Of a stretch of 64,000 nt of DNA, positions 1 to 7,179 are shown in pieces. A program made the position numbers and the translations under genes. The notes below the pieces were generated by a model, which saw only the letters and a list, made by a program, of their open reading frames with translations, was not told where the DNA came from and did no database searches. Positions within the stretch are counted from its first letter, which is position 1, and each line of letters begins with the position of its first letter. Source of the stretch: Neisseria subflava (GTDB lineage Bacteria; Pseudomonadota; Gammaproteobacteria; Burkholderiales; Neisseriaceae); the NCBI RefSeq assembly GCF_024205705.1, contig NZ_CP073115.1, positions 868,001 to 932,000 on the forward strand. Reading direction: 5' to 3'.

Positions 1-7
1 TATCAAA

Positions 8-1072
8 TTGAACCAAAACCGAGTGGCAAACGAAATCCACATCGAGGCCGTGCAACCGGCAAATGCGGAACAGTTAGAAAAAATCGAACAAATGCAGGCT
101 ATCGAGCATAAGCCGCTGGTATTTGATGAGGCGCAGCAAACCTTTGTGACCGATCATTATCTGCAACACGGCAGCCGCAACTTTACTGCCAAAGCATCTA
201 AGCGTTATCCTGAATTGCGCGTGTTGAAATACGCCCGCAGCGTGTTCTATAACAACCGCTTTGATGATGCTTTGCTGGAAATGCGCGGTTTGATTATCGA
301 CGCGCATAATCGAATCATCGTGCGCCCGTTTAAAAAAGTGTTCAATTATTCGGAGCGTATTGCCAAAGGCAGCCGCTATCCGATCCGAATCAGTGACGAG
401 AGATTGGTGGATGCGGTGGTAAAAGTAAACGGCTTCCTCGGCTGCTGCACTTTCGTCTCGCTTTCAGACGACCACCCGTCCAAAGGCGCGGCGTTTGACG
501 GCAAAGTGCTGTATTCGACCACCGGTTCGCTTGATAGCGCGTTTGCCGACATGACCGCCGCACATTGCGCTCAATACGAAACCCTGTTCCGCACGTATCC
601 GAACCATACTTTTTTGTTTGAAATCACAGATGCGAAAGATGTACACATCATCCGCGAAGAATTGGGCGAAACCTTAATCGGCTGCATTGACGTGGCGACC
701 GGCCGTCAATTTTCTGAATCGGAATTGGACGAAATCGGCAAACAATACGGCATCCGCCGTCCTGAAACGTTGAAAAACATCACATTCGGCAAGCTGAAAG
801 GCCGTCTGAAAAATGTGGAACACGAAGGCTTTATGGTATTTGATGCGCAAAACGGCGAAATGCTGTTCAAACTCAAATCGCCGTATTACCTGATCTCCAA
901 GTTTCTGGGACGAAGCAACGAAGGCAATATCGGCCGCAAACTGGACAAACGCCATGTTGATGAAGAATTTTATCCTTTAATCGACTACATCCACGAGCAT
1001 CAGGAAGCGTTCAACCCTATGCCGGAATTGGATAAGATTGCGTTCATTCAGGCGTTTTTGGGACAGTTGTAA
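8..1072 (+). CDS. T4 Rnl1-like RNA ligase (start may lie upstream of the window)
   Basis: Predicted ATP-dependent RNA ligase that seals 3'-OH and 5'-phosphate RNA ends through a lysyl-AMP intermediate. Nucleotidyltransferase motifs appear in order: MRGLIID (about 92-98) and RPFKKVFN (106-113), which match the stretch before the active site in T4 RNA ligase 1; KVNG with the presumed nucleophile Lys139; FEI (204-206); EGFMVF (273-278); and FKLK (287-290). The first in-frame codon here is TTG at 8 and the frame is open to base 2, so the true start may be off the window; the first ATG is at 92. A uptake sequence follows the stop. An isomerase gene on the other strand and then a metallophosphoesterase on the same strand follow. 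The family is clear; an RNA-repair role is inferred. Confidence 0.82.
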   Translation: MNQNRVANEIHIEAVQPANAEQLEKIEQMQAIEHKPLVFDEAQQTFVTDHYLQHGSRNFTAKASKRYPELRVLKYARSVFYNNRFDDALLEMRGLIIDAHNRIIVRPFKKVFNYSERIAKGSRYPIRISDERLVDAVVKVNGFLGCCTFVSLSDDHPSKGAAFDGKVLYSTTGSLDSAFADMTAAHCAQYETLFRTYPNHTFLFEITDAKDVHIIREELGETLIGCIDVATGRQFSESELDEIGKQYGIRRPETLKNITFGKLKGRLKNVEHEGFMVFDAQNGEMLFKLKSPYYLISKFLGRSNEGNIGRKLDKRHVDEEFYPLIDYIHEHQEAFNPMPELDKIAFIQAFLGQL

Positions 1073-1104
1073 GGCCGTCTGAAAATATATGGAGCAACGC
1101 GTAT

Positions 1105-1548
1105 TTATTTTCCGCGCTCGTACGCTTCAATTTCGCCGACTTTAGGCGCATAGTCGCTGCTTGTGTCGTGGCGCAAATCCAACCAGATATCGACCAATGC
1201 CCAAGCGGCCGGGGCGGCAATGACGTTTTGCCCCATACATAAAACCTGTGCATCATAGTTTTCCACCGATCCGCGGAGCGTGAGTAAATCATGCGCCGTT
1301 GCCGCTCGTATGCCGCGTACCTTATTGGCGGCAATCGCCGTACCCACGCCGGTACCGCAAATCAACAGCGCACGGTCGGCGCGTCCTGCCACGACTTCTT
1401 CGGCTGCGGCAAACGAGAGTTGCGGATAGCTTCCTTCTGGCGAGGATAAATCGACCAAGCTGCTGACGCGTGGGTCGTTTTGAAGATGCGCTTTGAGCGC
1501 GTTTTTCAATATTGTGCCGTTGGCCGGCGCGGCAATAACCAAACGCAT
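1105..1548 (-). CDS. RpiB/LacAB-family sugar-phosphate isomerase
   Basis: 147-residue member of the ribose-5-phosphate isomerase B / galactose-6-phosphate isomerase family, which interconverts aldose and ketose phosphates in the cytosol. The phosphate-binding loop CGTGVGTAIAANK (64-76) contains the conserved Cys64 thought to act as catalytic base in RpiB enzymes. I chose the ATG at 1548 because AAGGAG lies just upstream on the minus strand; a longer frame to 1611 has no such site. The substrate cannot be told from sequence: RpiB, erythrose/erythrulose-phosphate isomerases and LacA/B share this motif. It is transcribed divergently from the phosphoesterase gene and converges on the RNA ligase gene. 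Confidence 0.85.
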   Translation of the reverse strand: MRLVIAAPANGTILKNALKAHLQNDPRVSSLVDLSSPEGSYPQLSFAAAEEVVAGRADRALLICGTGVGTAIAANKVRGIRAATAHDLLTLRGSVENYDAQVLCMGQNVIAAPAAWALVDIWLDLRHDTSSDYAPKVGEIEAYERGK

Positions 1549-1634
1549 AAAAACTCCTTGAAGCATACAATAAACATTATTCAGCATACGCCCGCGCGTG
1601 ATACGATTCAAGCTTGCAACGCAGAAAGCATGGC

Positions 1635-2288
1635 ATGAGCAAAACCTACTTCACATCCGACCTACATTTTTCACATAAAAACATCGCCAAATTCTGCCCG
1701 CAATTTCGACCGTTCGATAACGTGGAGCAGATGGATGAATTTTTAATCCAAACGTGGAATGAAACCGTTACGCCTGAAGATAAGGTGTACAACTTGGGCG
1801 ATTTTTCCTTTGCCCAAGACTACAAGCAAATAGAGCGCGTTTTGTCGCGGTTGAACGGGCAACATCACTTGATTTACGGCAATCATGATCATGTGATTCG
1901 GCAGCATGCCGATTTTTTCCGCAGCCAAACCAAGCATGACGGCTATCCGCTGCTGTCGTCCATACGGCCGTATTTGAAACTCAAATTGCCGGAAATTAAG
2001 AATACACTGGTTCTCTTTCACTATCCGATTCAGGAATGGGACGGCTGCTATCAGGGTTGGTATCATTTGTACGGTCATTTGCATGACAGGGTGGCGGAAA
2101 TCAAAGGGCGTGCTTTAAATGTCGGATTCGATTTGCACGGCCGTTTTTTGACGGCACAAGACGTCGATAAGTTTTTGTGTGATTTGCCTAAAATTTCGTA
2201 TTTTGGCGAAGTAGGGTTGAAGGCCAAGTCGCCGGAAGAAGCGGCAGAGCTGGTGTCTCGGAAACTGGCGCAGTTAAATCAGGTATAA
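1635..2288 (+). CDS. calcineurin-like metallophosphoesterase
   Basis: 217-residue compact metallophosphoesterase. All five signature blocks of the two-metal site are visible: SDLH (8-11), GDF (55-57), GNHD (82-85), FHYP (128-131) and GHLH (147-150). Proteins of this small stand-alone type hydrolyse phosphomono- or diesters; no substrate can be assigned. I prefer the ATG at 1635 (MSKTYFTSDLH) over an upstream TTG at 1614 because the family normally begins a few residues before the SDLH motif. The position next to an RNA ligase makes a role in RNA end processing conceivable, but an isomerase gene on the opposite strand separates them, so this is speculation. An inverted uptake-sequence pair follows the stop. 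Confidence 0.85.
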   Translation: MSKTYFTSDLHFSHKNIAKFCPQFRPFDNVEQMDEFLIQTWNETVTPEDKVYNLGDFSFAQDYKQIERVLSRLNGQHHLIYGNHDHVIRQHADFFRSQTKHDGYPLLSSIRPYLKLKLPEIKNTLVLFHYPIQEWDGCYQGWYHLYGHLHDRVAEIKGRALNVGFDLHGRFLTAQDVDKFLCDLPKISYFGEVGLKAKSPEEAAELVSRKLAQLNQV

Positions 2289-2289
2289 T

Positions 2290-2330
2290 TTCAGACGGCC
2301 TTTGCGGATTTCCGGCAAAGGCCGTCTGAA
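2290..2330. terminator. inverted DUS hairpin after the phosphoesterase gene
   Basis: TTCAGACGGCC, TTTGC, an 8-base loop, GGCAAA and GGCCGTCTGAA form a long stem directly after the stop codon at 2288. Confidence 0.7.
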
Positions 2331-2424
2331 TATCAATTTCCCATTTTGAGTGATACATGGAAAACCTTTTGGCTTACTTACTACAAAAAATCAGCCTCCC
2401 CAATCAATCCGGCAAGGACAAGTC

Positions 2425-2889
2425 ATGAGCGGTAAGCCTTTGAAGTATCCTGTTTCCGCTTTGGTCGTTTTGCATGATAAAGACGGCAATATCCTGCTGA
2501 TTGAACGCACGGCGCCGCAAGGTTTTTGGCAGTCGGTTACCGGCAGCATGGAAGAGGGCGAGTGTATCGAAGAAACCGCATGGCGCGAAGTGTGGGAAGA
2601 AACCGGTATCCGCCTTGCAGACGGACAGCTGGAAAACTGGCATGACAGCACCGTTTATGAAATCTATCATCACTGGCGCCATCGCTATCCCAAAGGCGTT
2701 TTTGAGAACCGCGAACACATCTTCTCCGCCCAAATTCCGCGCGATACGCCCATCATGCTGCAACCGGACGAACACGTTGCCTACGGTTGGTTTGGTGCGG
2801 AAGAAGCTGCGGAAAAAGTGTTTTCCCCTTCCAATAAACGCGCAATTTTAGAACTGGTCAAAAGGCTGAATGCCAAAAAGGCCGTCTGA
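2425..2889 (+). CDS. nudB: dihydroneopterin triphosphate diphosphatase (Nudix)
   Basis: Nudix hydrolase of 154 residues. The Nudix box runs from about residue 37 and reads G-x5-E-x7-REVWEETGI, complete with all metal-binding glutamates. The segment FWQSVTGS before the box and HRYPKGV after it match E. coli NudB, which removes pyrophosphate from dihydroneopterin triphosphate, an early step in folate synthesis. The ATG at 2425 follows GGCAAGGACA; the frame extends upstream to 2350 without a better site. The last codons run into an uptake sequence (stop within GGCCGTCTGAA), so the C-terminal KKAV is encoded by the repeat itself. ppa follows on the same strand. Confidence 0.85.
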   Translation: MSGKPLKYPVSALVVLHDKDGNILLIERTAPQGFWQSVTGSMEEGECIEETAWREVWEETGIRLADGQLENWHDSTVYEIYHHWRHRYPKGVFENREHIFSAQIPRDTPIMLQPDEHVAYGWFGAEEAAEKVFSPSNKRAILELVKRLNAKKAV

Positions 2890-2920
2890 ATACGACAGTT
2901 TCACATTTTCAGACGGCCTT
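2875..2920. terminator. inverted DUS hairpin overlapping the nudB stop
   Basis: AAAAAGGCCGTCTGAA and TTTTCAGACGGCCTT are separated by about 14 bases. The ppa promoter begins only nine bases beyond. Confidence 0.7.
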
Positions 2921-2925
2921 GGGTT

Positions 2926-2934
2926 TGTTATACT
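2926..2934 (+). promoter_or_regulatory. extended -10 promoter of ppa
   Basis: TGTTATACT is an extended -10 hexamer (TGn-TATACT) 40 bases before the ppa start, directly after the preceding terminator hairpin. No good -35 is seen, as expected for an extended -10. Confidence 0.5.
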
Positions 2935-2973
2935 TTCGCCGTTTGACTCTCTTTAAAATCAAAGGAAACCATC

Positions 2974-3507
2974 ATGGCAGACTTCAACAAAATCCTGACC
3001 CCGGGCGACGTGGACGGCGGCATCATCAATGTTGTCAACGAAATCCCTGCGGGCAGCAACCATAAAATCGAGTGGAACCGCAAACTGGCCGCTTTCCAAC
3101 TCGACCGCGTTGAACCGGCAATTTTCGCCAAACCGACCAACTACGGCTTCATTCCGCAAACTTTGGACGAAGACGGCGACGAATTGGACGTATTGCTGGT
3201 TACCGAGCAGCCTTTGGCAACCGGTATTTTCCTGGAAGCACGCGTTATCGGCGTGATGAAATTCGTTGACGACGGCGAAGTGGACGACAAAATCGTTTGC
3301 GTTCCAGCCGACGACCGCAACAACGGCAACGCCTACAAAACTTTGGCTGATTTGCCGCAACAACTGATCAAACAAATCGAGTTCCACTTCAACCACTACA
3401 AAGACCTGAAAAAAGCAGGTACCACTAAAGTTGAATCTTGGGGCGATGTAGAAGAAGCGAAACAAGTCATCAAAGAATCTATCGAACGTTGGAACAAACA
3501 AGCCTAA
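2974..3507 (+). CDS. ppa: soluble inorganic pyrophosphatase (family I)
   Basis: 177 residues, the usual size of bacterial family I pyrophosphatases. The enzyme hydrolyses pyrophosphate to two phosphates and so drives biosynthetic reactions in the cytosol. The metal-binding signature DEDGDELDVL lies near residues 67-76, and the active-site stretch around KPTNYGFIPQTL precedes it. AAAGGAAACC before the ATG serves as ribosome-binding site. It is monocistronic: an extended -10 stands before it and an uptake-sequence hairpin follows. Confidence 0.96.
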   Translation: MADFNKILTPGDVDGGIINVVNEIPAGSNHKIEWNRKLAAFQLDRVEPAIFAKPTNYGFIPQTLDEDGDELDVLLVTEQPLATGIFLEARVIGVMKFVDDGEVDDKIVCVPADDRNNGNAYKTLADLPQQLIKQIEFHFNHYKDLKKAGTTKVESWGDVEEAKQVIKESIERWNKQA

Positions 3508-3530
3508 TCGGTTTGTCCCGTTCACTATCA

Positions 3531-3565
3531 AGGCCGTCTGAAAGCAAAGTTCAGACGGCCTTTTT
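3531..3565. terminator. inverted DUS hairpin after ppa
   Basis: AGGCCGTCTGAA, a nine-base loop, TTCAGACGGCCT and then a T-run give a strong stem-loop. Confidence 0.75.
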
Positions 3566-3577
3566 ATGTTTCAAACC

Positions 3578-3649
3578 AATATAACAAAATCGTCTTTAAA
3601 ACAAACAAACCATTCTTTCTCATTTTCAGACGGCCTCATTAAAGTAACG
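3578..3649 (+). promoter_or_regulatory. shared cys upstream element, copy before cysI
   Basis: This stretch is alignable with sequences upstream of cysJ (9023-9094, minus strand) and cysN (11950-12019). Shared blocks are ATATAAC-AAA at the start, CATTCTTTC in the middle, TTTTCAGACGGCCT (a uptake sequence) and TTAAAGTA near the end. It ends 27 bases before the cysI start. Its occurrence before three sulfur-assimilation genes suggests a common control region, possibly bound by a CysB-type LysR regulator; that binding is inferred. Confidence 0.6.
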
Positions 3650-3676
3650 CCTATATCAAAAATAAGGAGTGCTTCA

Positions 3677-5434
3677 ATGACTGCTACCACAACCGACCCA
3701 CGAGCCAAACTGCCTGAGACGCCTTTGTCCAGCAACGAAGCCTTGAAAGAGCGCAGCGATTATCTGCACGGTACGATTAAGGAAGAGTTGAAAGACGACT
3801 TTACCGGCGGCTTTACTGCCGACAACTTTCAGCTTATCCGCTTCCACGGCATGTACGAACAAGACAACCGCGATATCCGTGCCGAGCGTACCGAACAAAA
3901 ACTTGAACCCTTAAAAAACATGATGTTGCGTTGCCGTTTGCCCGGCGGCATCATTACGCCGCAGCAGTGGCTGGGTATCGACAAATTTGCCGGTGAAAAT
4001 ACGATTTACGGCTCCATCCGCCTGACCAACCGTCAAACCTTCCAATACCACGGCATTCTGAAAACCGATTTAAAACAGGCACATCAGGCATTGCACAAAC
4101 TTGGTTTGGATTCCATTGCCACAGCCAGCGATGTCAACCGCAATGTGTTGTGTACCAGCAATCCAGTGCAAAGCACTTTGCACCAAGAAGCCTATGAATG
4201 GGCGGCACGTATCAGTATGCACCTTCTGCCGCGCACCATGGCATATGCCGATGTGTGGCTGGACGGCGAAAAAGTGTTCACAACCGAGCCGACCGAGCCG
4301 CGCAATAAAGAAATTGCCGACGACGTAGAGCCGATTTTGGGTAAAACCTATTTGCCGCGCAAATTCAAAACTGCCGTCGTAATTCCGCCCGATAATGATG
4401 TGGATATTCATTCCAATGACTTGGGTTTCGTGGCGATTGCAGAAAACGGCAAGTTGGTGGGCTTCAATGTATTGGTCGGCGGCGGTTTATCCAGTGAACA
4501 CGGTAATACCAAAACTTATCCGAATACTTCTTACGAATTTGGTTTCGTACCGCTCGAATACACCCTCAACGCCGCCGAAGCCGTCGTCAGCACCCAGCGC
4601 GACTGGGGCAACCGCAGCGACCGTAAAGCAGCGCGTACACGCTATACGCTGCAACGCGTCGGCGTGGATGTGTTCAAAGAAGAAGTCGAAAGGCGCATGG
4701 GCATTAAATTTGAACCTATCCGCCCTTACGAATTTACGCATCGCGGCGACCACATCGGCTGGGTACAAGGGCATGAAGGCAACTGGCATTTGACTTTGTT
4801 TATTGAAAACGGCCGTCTGCTCGATTATCCCGGCAGACCGTTGAAAACAGGTATCCGCGAAATTGCCAAAATCCATCCCGGTGACTTCCGTCTGACGGCC
4901 AATCAAAATCTGGTGGTTGCCAATGTGCCGCCGGAATTGAAAGACACGATTGATAAAATCGCCAAAGAACATGGATTAATCAGCAAATCGATTACCATCC
5001 AGCGTGAGAACTCGATGGCCTGCGTTGCCTTGCCGACTTGCCCGTTGGCGATGGCGGAGGCTGAACGTTTCCTGCCGACATTCTCCGATAAAATCGACGA
5101 AATGTTCGCCAAATATGGCTTGGAAGACGAATACATCGTTTTGCGCGTAACCGGTTGTCCCAACGGTTGCGGCCGCGCCATGTTGGCGGAAATCGGTTTG
5201 GTCGGTAAAGCCGTCGGTCGCTACAACCTTTACGCAGGCGGCAACCGTGAAGGCACACGCATTCCGCGCCTGTTTAAAGAAAACATTACCGAACCTGAAA
5301 TCCTTGAAATTGTCGAAGACTGGGTGGCAGATTGGTCTCGAAACCGTTTGGATGATGAAGGTTTTGGCGATTTCGCCATCCGTACCAGCATCGTCAAACC
5401 TGTATTGGACGCTCCGCGAGACTTCTGGGCATAA
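3677..5434 (+). CDS. cysI: sulfite reductase hemoprotein beta subunit
   Basis: 585-residue siroheme and 4Fe-4S subunit of assimilatory NADPH-sulfite reductase, which reduces sulfite to sulfide for cysteine synthesis. The two cysteine pairs that hold the cluster and siroheme are visible: C449-x5-C455 (CVALPTC) and C494-x3-C498 (CPNGC). The substrate-binding repeats around [12 protein letters not shown] (near 120) are also intact. The ATG at 3677 has AAGGAG six bases upstream; the longer frame from 3566 would start inside a terminator. The partner flavoprotein cysJ lies at 7180-8970 on the other strand, not in an operon. The upstream region is shared with cysJ and cysN. Confidence 0.95.
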   Translation: MTATTTDPRAKLPETPLSSNEALKERSDYLHGTIKEELKDDFTGGFTADNFQLIRFHGMYEQDNRDIRAERTEQKLEPLKNMMLRCRLPGGIITPQQWLGIDKFAGENTIYGSIRLTNRQTFQYHGILKTDLKQAHQALHKLGLDSIATASDVNRNVLCTSNPVQSTLHQEAYEWAARISMHLLPRTMAYADVWLDGEKVFTTEPTEPRNKEIADDVEPILGKTYLPRKFKTAVVIPPDNDVDIHSNDLGFVAIAENGKLVGFNVLVGGGLSSEHGNTKTYPNTSYEFGFVPLEYTLNAAEAVVSTQRDWGNRSDRKAARTRYTLQRVGVDVFKEEVERRMGIKFEPIRPYEFTHRGDHIGWVQGHEGNWHLTLFIENGRLLDYPGRPLKTGIREIAKIHPGDFRLTANQNLVVANVPPELKDTIDKIAKEHGLISKSITIQRENSMACVALPTCPLAMAEAERFLPTFSDKIDEMFAKYGLEDEYIVLRVTGCPNGCGRAMLAEIGLVGKAVGRYNLYAGGNREGTRIPRLFKENITEPEILEIVEDWVADWSRNRLDDEGFGDFAIRTSIVKPVLDAPRDFWA

Positions 5435-5482
5435 CGCATACAGACAGATCCACAAGTCTACAATAAGAAAATAGAGAAAACC

Positions 5483-5520
5483 AAAGGCCGTCTGAAAATC
5501 TGATTTTCAGACGGCCTTTT
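5483..5520. terminator. inverted DUS hairpin between convergent cysI and a lipoprotein gene
   Basis: AAAGGCCGTCTGAAAATC and GATTTTCAGACGGCCTTTT face each other with almost no loop, followed by T bases; it can serve both converging genes. Confidence 0.8.
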
Positions 5521-5561
5521 ATATTGTGCGAGTTTATATCAAAGATGGGGTATAAACCGAA

Positions 5562-6134
5562 TCAGCGACGGCGGCCAAAGCCCCGACCCATGCTGGGGCG
5601 GCGGTAGTTGGAAGGCTGACGCGCGGTTTCGCGGTAACGCTGTTGCTGTTGAGCGTTTTGTTGCTGGGCACGCAGGGTGCGCGTATTCAGCTGTTGGCTG
5701 GTGCGTCTGTTCGGACGTGCGCTTTGATAATAGTTGGCACGAGCTTGACGGGCAATCGGGCTGTTTTGATTGCTTGCCTGTGTGAATTTGTTCGCCAATG
5801 CGTTGCCGATAAATGCACCGGCTGCCGTACCTACCAAGCTTTGCAGTAGCCAGCTGCCGGTGGATTGGTCGTAGATGTATTGTTGGCCGTCTGTACCGGT
5901 TACCGGTTGGCCGTTGTTGCCGTTGGCTTGTGCTTCGGCAGGAATGGTGTCTTTCACGGCTTCAGGCGTGAGCTGGTAAACCGTATTGTCTTCTTGTTGG
6001 CCGTTTTGTTGTGCCAACTGTTGTTGCAATGCTTCGATTTGTTTTTGTTGCTGTTCAAGTTGCGCCTGGGTATTGTCTTTGCAGGCAGCGAGGGCAAAAG
6101 TGGAAAGGGCGGCTAAGGCAATCAGTTTTTTCAT
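5562..6134 (-). CDS. hypothetical lipoprotein with glutamine-rich coiled coil and glycine-zipper segment
   Basis: 190 residues. A lipoprotein signal peptide ends in LAAC (Cys18). Next come a Gln-rich coiled coil (about 24-46), a spacer containing the motif DGQQYIYDQSTGSWLLQ, and a hydrophobic glycine/alanine stretch (SLVGTAAGAFIGNALANKF, about 101-119) that looks like a glycine zipper. The basic Arg/Gln/Asn tail ends in GRGFGRRR. The tail could contact nucleic acid, LPS or peptidoglycan. I do not recognise a named family. TTTTTCCTGAGAGAGG before the ATG gives the ribosome-binding site on the minus strand. Confidence 0.8.
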   Translation of the reverse strand: MKKLIALAALSTFALAACKDNTQAQLEQQQKQIEALQQQLAQQNGQQEDNTVYQLTPEAVKDTIPAEAQANGNNGQPVTGTDGQQYIYDQSTGSWLLQSLVGTAAGAFIGNALANKFTQASNQNSPIARQARANYYQSARPNRRTSQQLNTRTLRAQQQNAQQQQRYRETARQPSNYRRPSMGRGFGRRR

Positions 6135-6224
6135 TGTTTTTCCTGAGAGAGGTTTGTCTTTGCCGAGATTTCGGCGGAGTGTGTTTGCCTAATATTAAAC
6201 CATTTCCCTGTTTTTCAAGTGGTT

Positions 6225-6731
6225 TTACAAAATAATATTGGAAAGTTGCGCGGCAAATGCACGGCTGTTGGCAGCCAGATTGCCCAGTGCAGGCATTTCG
6301 TGTTCGGTTTCGATAATCAGCAGGTTGGCAGGGCGGCGTGTGTGCAGGGACATTTGCATTTCAGCGGGAGAGAAGGGCATGTGATGGCGTTTGGCGAAAG
6401 CTTTGGCGCGTTTGTTGGCGGTTTTGAGCATGGGCAGCAGGGTAATATCCAGATGGAAACGGCGTACGCCCAAAACCAAAATACGCGCTGCGAAGAAATC
6501 CGCTTCATCAGTAAAGACGCTGGGACTGCTTTGATTGAAGTCGTGGCGCTCTGCGGCAATCAAAGTCGCGATGGTGCGCACTTGCGGAATCAGGGCTTCG
6601 CTGATGAGGCTGTCAGGCGAATCAGGCAAAGTGTGCATGTTGAGCATGCTGTGGTGGCTGTTGCTGTCAACGACCATGCGGCAGGTGTGTAACATTTGTG
6701 TTTGGCTGTGGATTTTAGTTGAGGCAGTCAT
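6225..6731 (-). CDS. conserved hypothetical protein
   Basis: 168 residues without a signal peptide or membrane segment, rich in His, Met and Ala; a helical region around MLKTANKRAKAFAKRHHMPF is basic. No motif was recognised. I accept this frame rather than the overlapping plus-strand frame (6219-6692) because AAGGA lies nine bases before its ATG and its composition fits a soluble protein. It is probably a stand-alone unit upstream of the Gln-rich lipoprotein gene on the same strand. Confidence 0.55.
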   Translation of the reverse strand: MTASTKIHSQTQMLHTCRMVVDSNSHHSMLNMHTLPDSPDSLISEALIPQVRTIATLIAAERHDFNQSSPSVFTDEADFFAARILVLGVRRFHLDITLLPMLKTANKRAKAFAKRHHMPFSPAEMQMSLHTRRPANLLIIETEHEMPALGNLAANSRAFAAQLSNIIL

Positions 6732-6785
6732 GGCTGTATTCCTTATTTCTTAAAAATGGGTGGATTTAAGCGGCCATGTGGGTAT

Positions 6786-6812
6786 AAAAAAAGCCGCTCA
6801 AATGAGGCGGCT
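6786..6812 (-). terminator. Rho-independent terminator (minus strand)
   Basis: Read on the minus strand, AGCCGC-CTCATTTGA-GCGGCT is followed by seven T bases. It lies at the end of a stretch with no annotated gene and fits the end of the proposed small transcript. Confidence 0.7.
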
Positions 6813-6854
6813 CTAATTTGCGTATTTTCAATTTGGTCTGTTTCAGACAAGCGC

Positions 6855-6882
6855 AAAAAAGTACCGCACGTTTGTGTGGTAC
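6855..6882 (-). terminator. second Rho-independent terminator (minus strand)
   Basis: On the minus strand GTACCaCAC-aaac-GTGcGGTAC precedes six T bases. It stands about 45 bases ahead of the terminator at 6786, so the proposed small RNA may have two ends. Confidence 0.65.
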
Positions 6883-6962
6883 CAATAGAAGAAAGTAGCG
6901 GAACATTGCGCGGTTTGCATAATGAAAATACGTCTTTAATGTATAAAAGTATGGAACATAGT

Positions 6963-7043
6963 TTAAAACAAGAAGGCCAGTAATTTCAATATCCAATCGA
7001 CAAAACCCACCAATAAATCTACAAGTTGTTGTAATCCTTCCAA
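6963..7043 (-). CDS. possible 26-residue hydrophobic amphipathic peptide
   Basis: From a TTG at 7043 the frame encodes EGLQQLVDLLVGFVDWILK and then LLAFLF. This helix-forming peptide has acidic residues on one face, one Trp and one Lys, and resembles in style the small membrane-active peptides of type I toxin systems. There is no ATG and only a weak purine stretch (GAAAGAAAAT) upstream, so translation is uncertain. The sequence sits inside the proposed small transcript. Confidence 0.25.
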   Translation of the reverse strand: MEGLQQLVDLLVGFVDWILKLLAFLF

Positions 7044-7076
7044 TTTATTTTCTTTCGAGTGAGTCAATTTTGCACA

Positions 7077-7106
7077 ATTATAATGCAAGACAAGATAAAT
7101 TGATAA
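7077..7106 (-). promoter_or_regulatory. sigma-70-like promoter of the small transcript
   Basis: On the minus strand TTATCA (7101-7106) and a perfect TATAAT (7077-7082) are 18 bases apart. Confidence 0.45.
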
Positions 7107-7125
7107 CAATCTGAGCAAGTTCCTT

Positions 7126-7165
7126 AAAAAGGCCGTCTGAAATTCAGCTTTCAGACGGCCTTTAT
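7126..7165. terminator. inverted DUS hairpin after cysJ
   Basis: AAAAAGGCCGTCTGAAA and TTTCAGACGGCCTTTATTTTT pair around a short loop, just beyond the cysJ stop. Confidence 0.75.
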
Positions 7166-7179
7166 TTTTATTTATCCAA

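Larger units (their letters stand above)
6786..7070 (-). ncRNA. candidate small RNA / small-peptide transcript
   Basis: The 448-base stretch between the 6731 gene start and cysJ has no ordinary gene. On the minus strand a promoter (TTATCA, 18-base spacer, TATAAT at 7101-7106 and 7077-7082) would start a transcript near 7070. Two intrinsic terminators end it near 6855 or 6786, giving about 215-285 nt. It could be a regulatory RNA or a short messenger for the 26-residue peptide listed below. I cannot match it to a known neisserial sRNA. Confidence 0.4.

Noticed and set aside
6219..6692. 157-residue plus-strand frame overlapping the 6225-6731 hypothetical gene
   Set aside because: No ribosome-binding site, whereas the minus-strand frame has AAGGA at the right distance; the choice is not certain.
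6756..6996. Small frames on both strands around 6.76-7.0 kb as proteins
   Set aside because: They run across two intrinsic terminators and have no ribosome-binding sites; an RNA explanation fits better.
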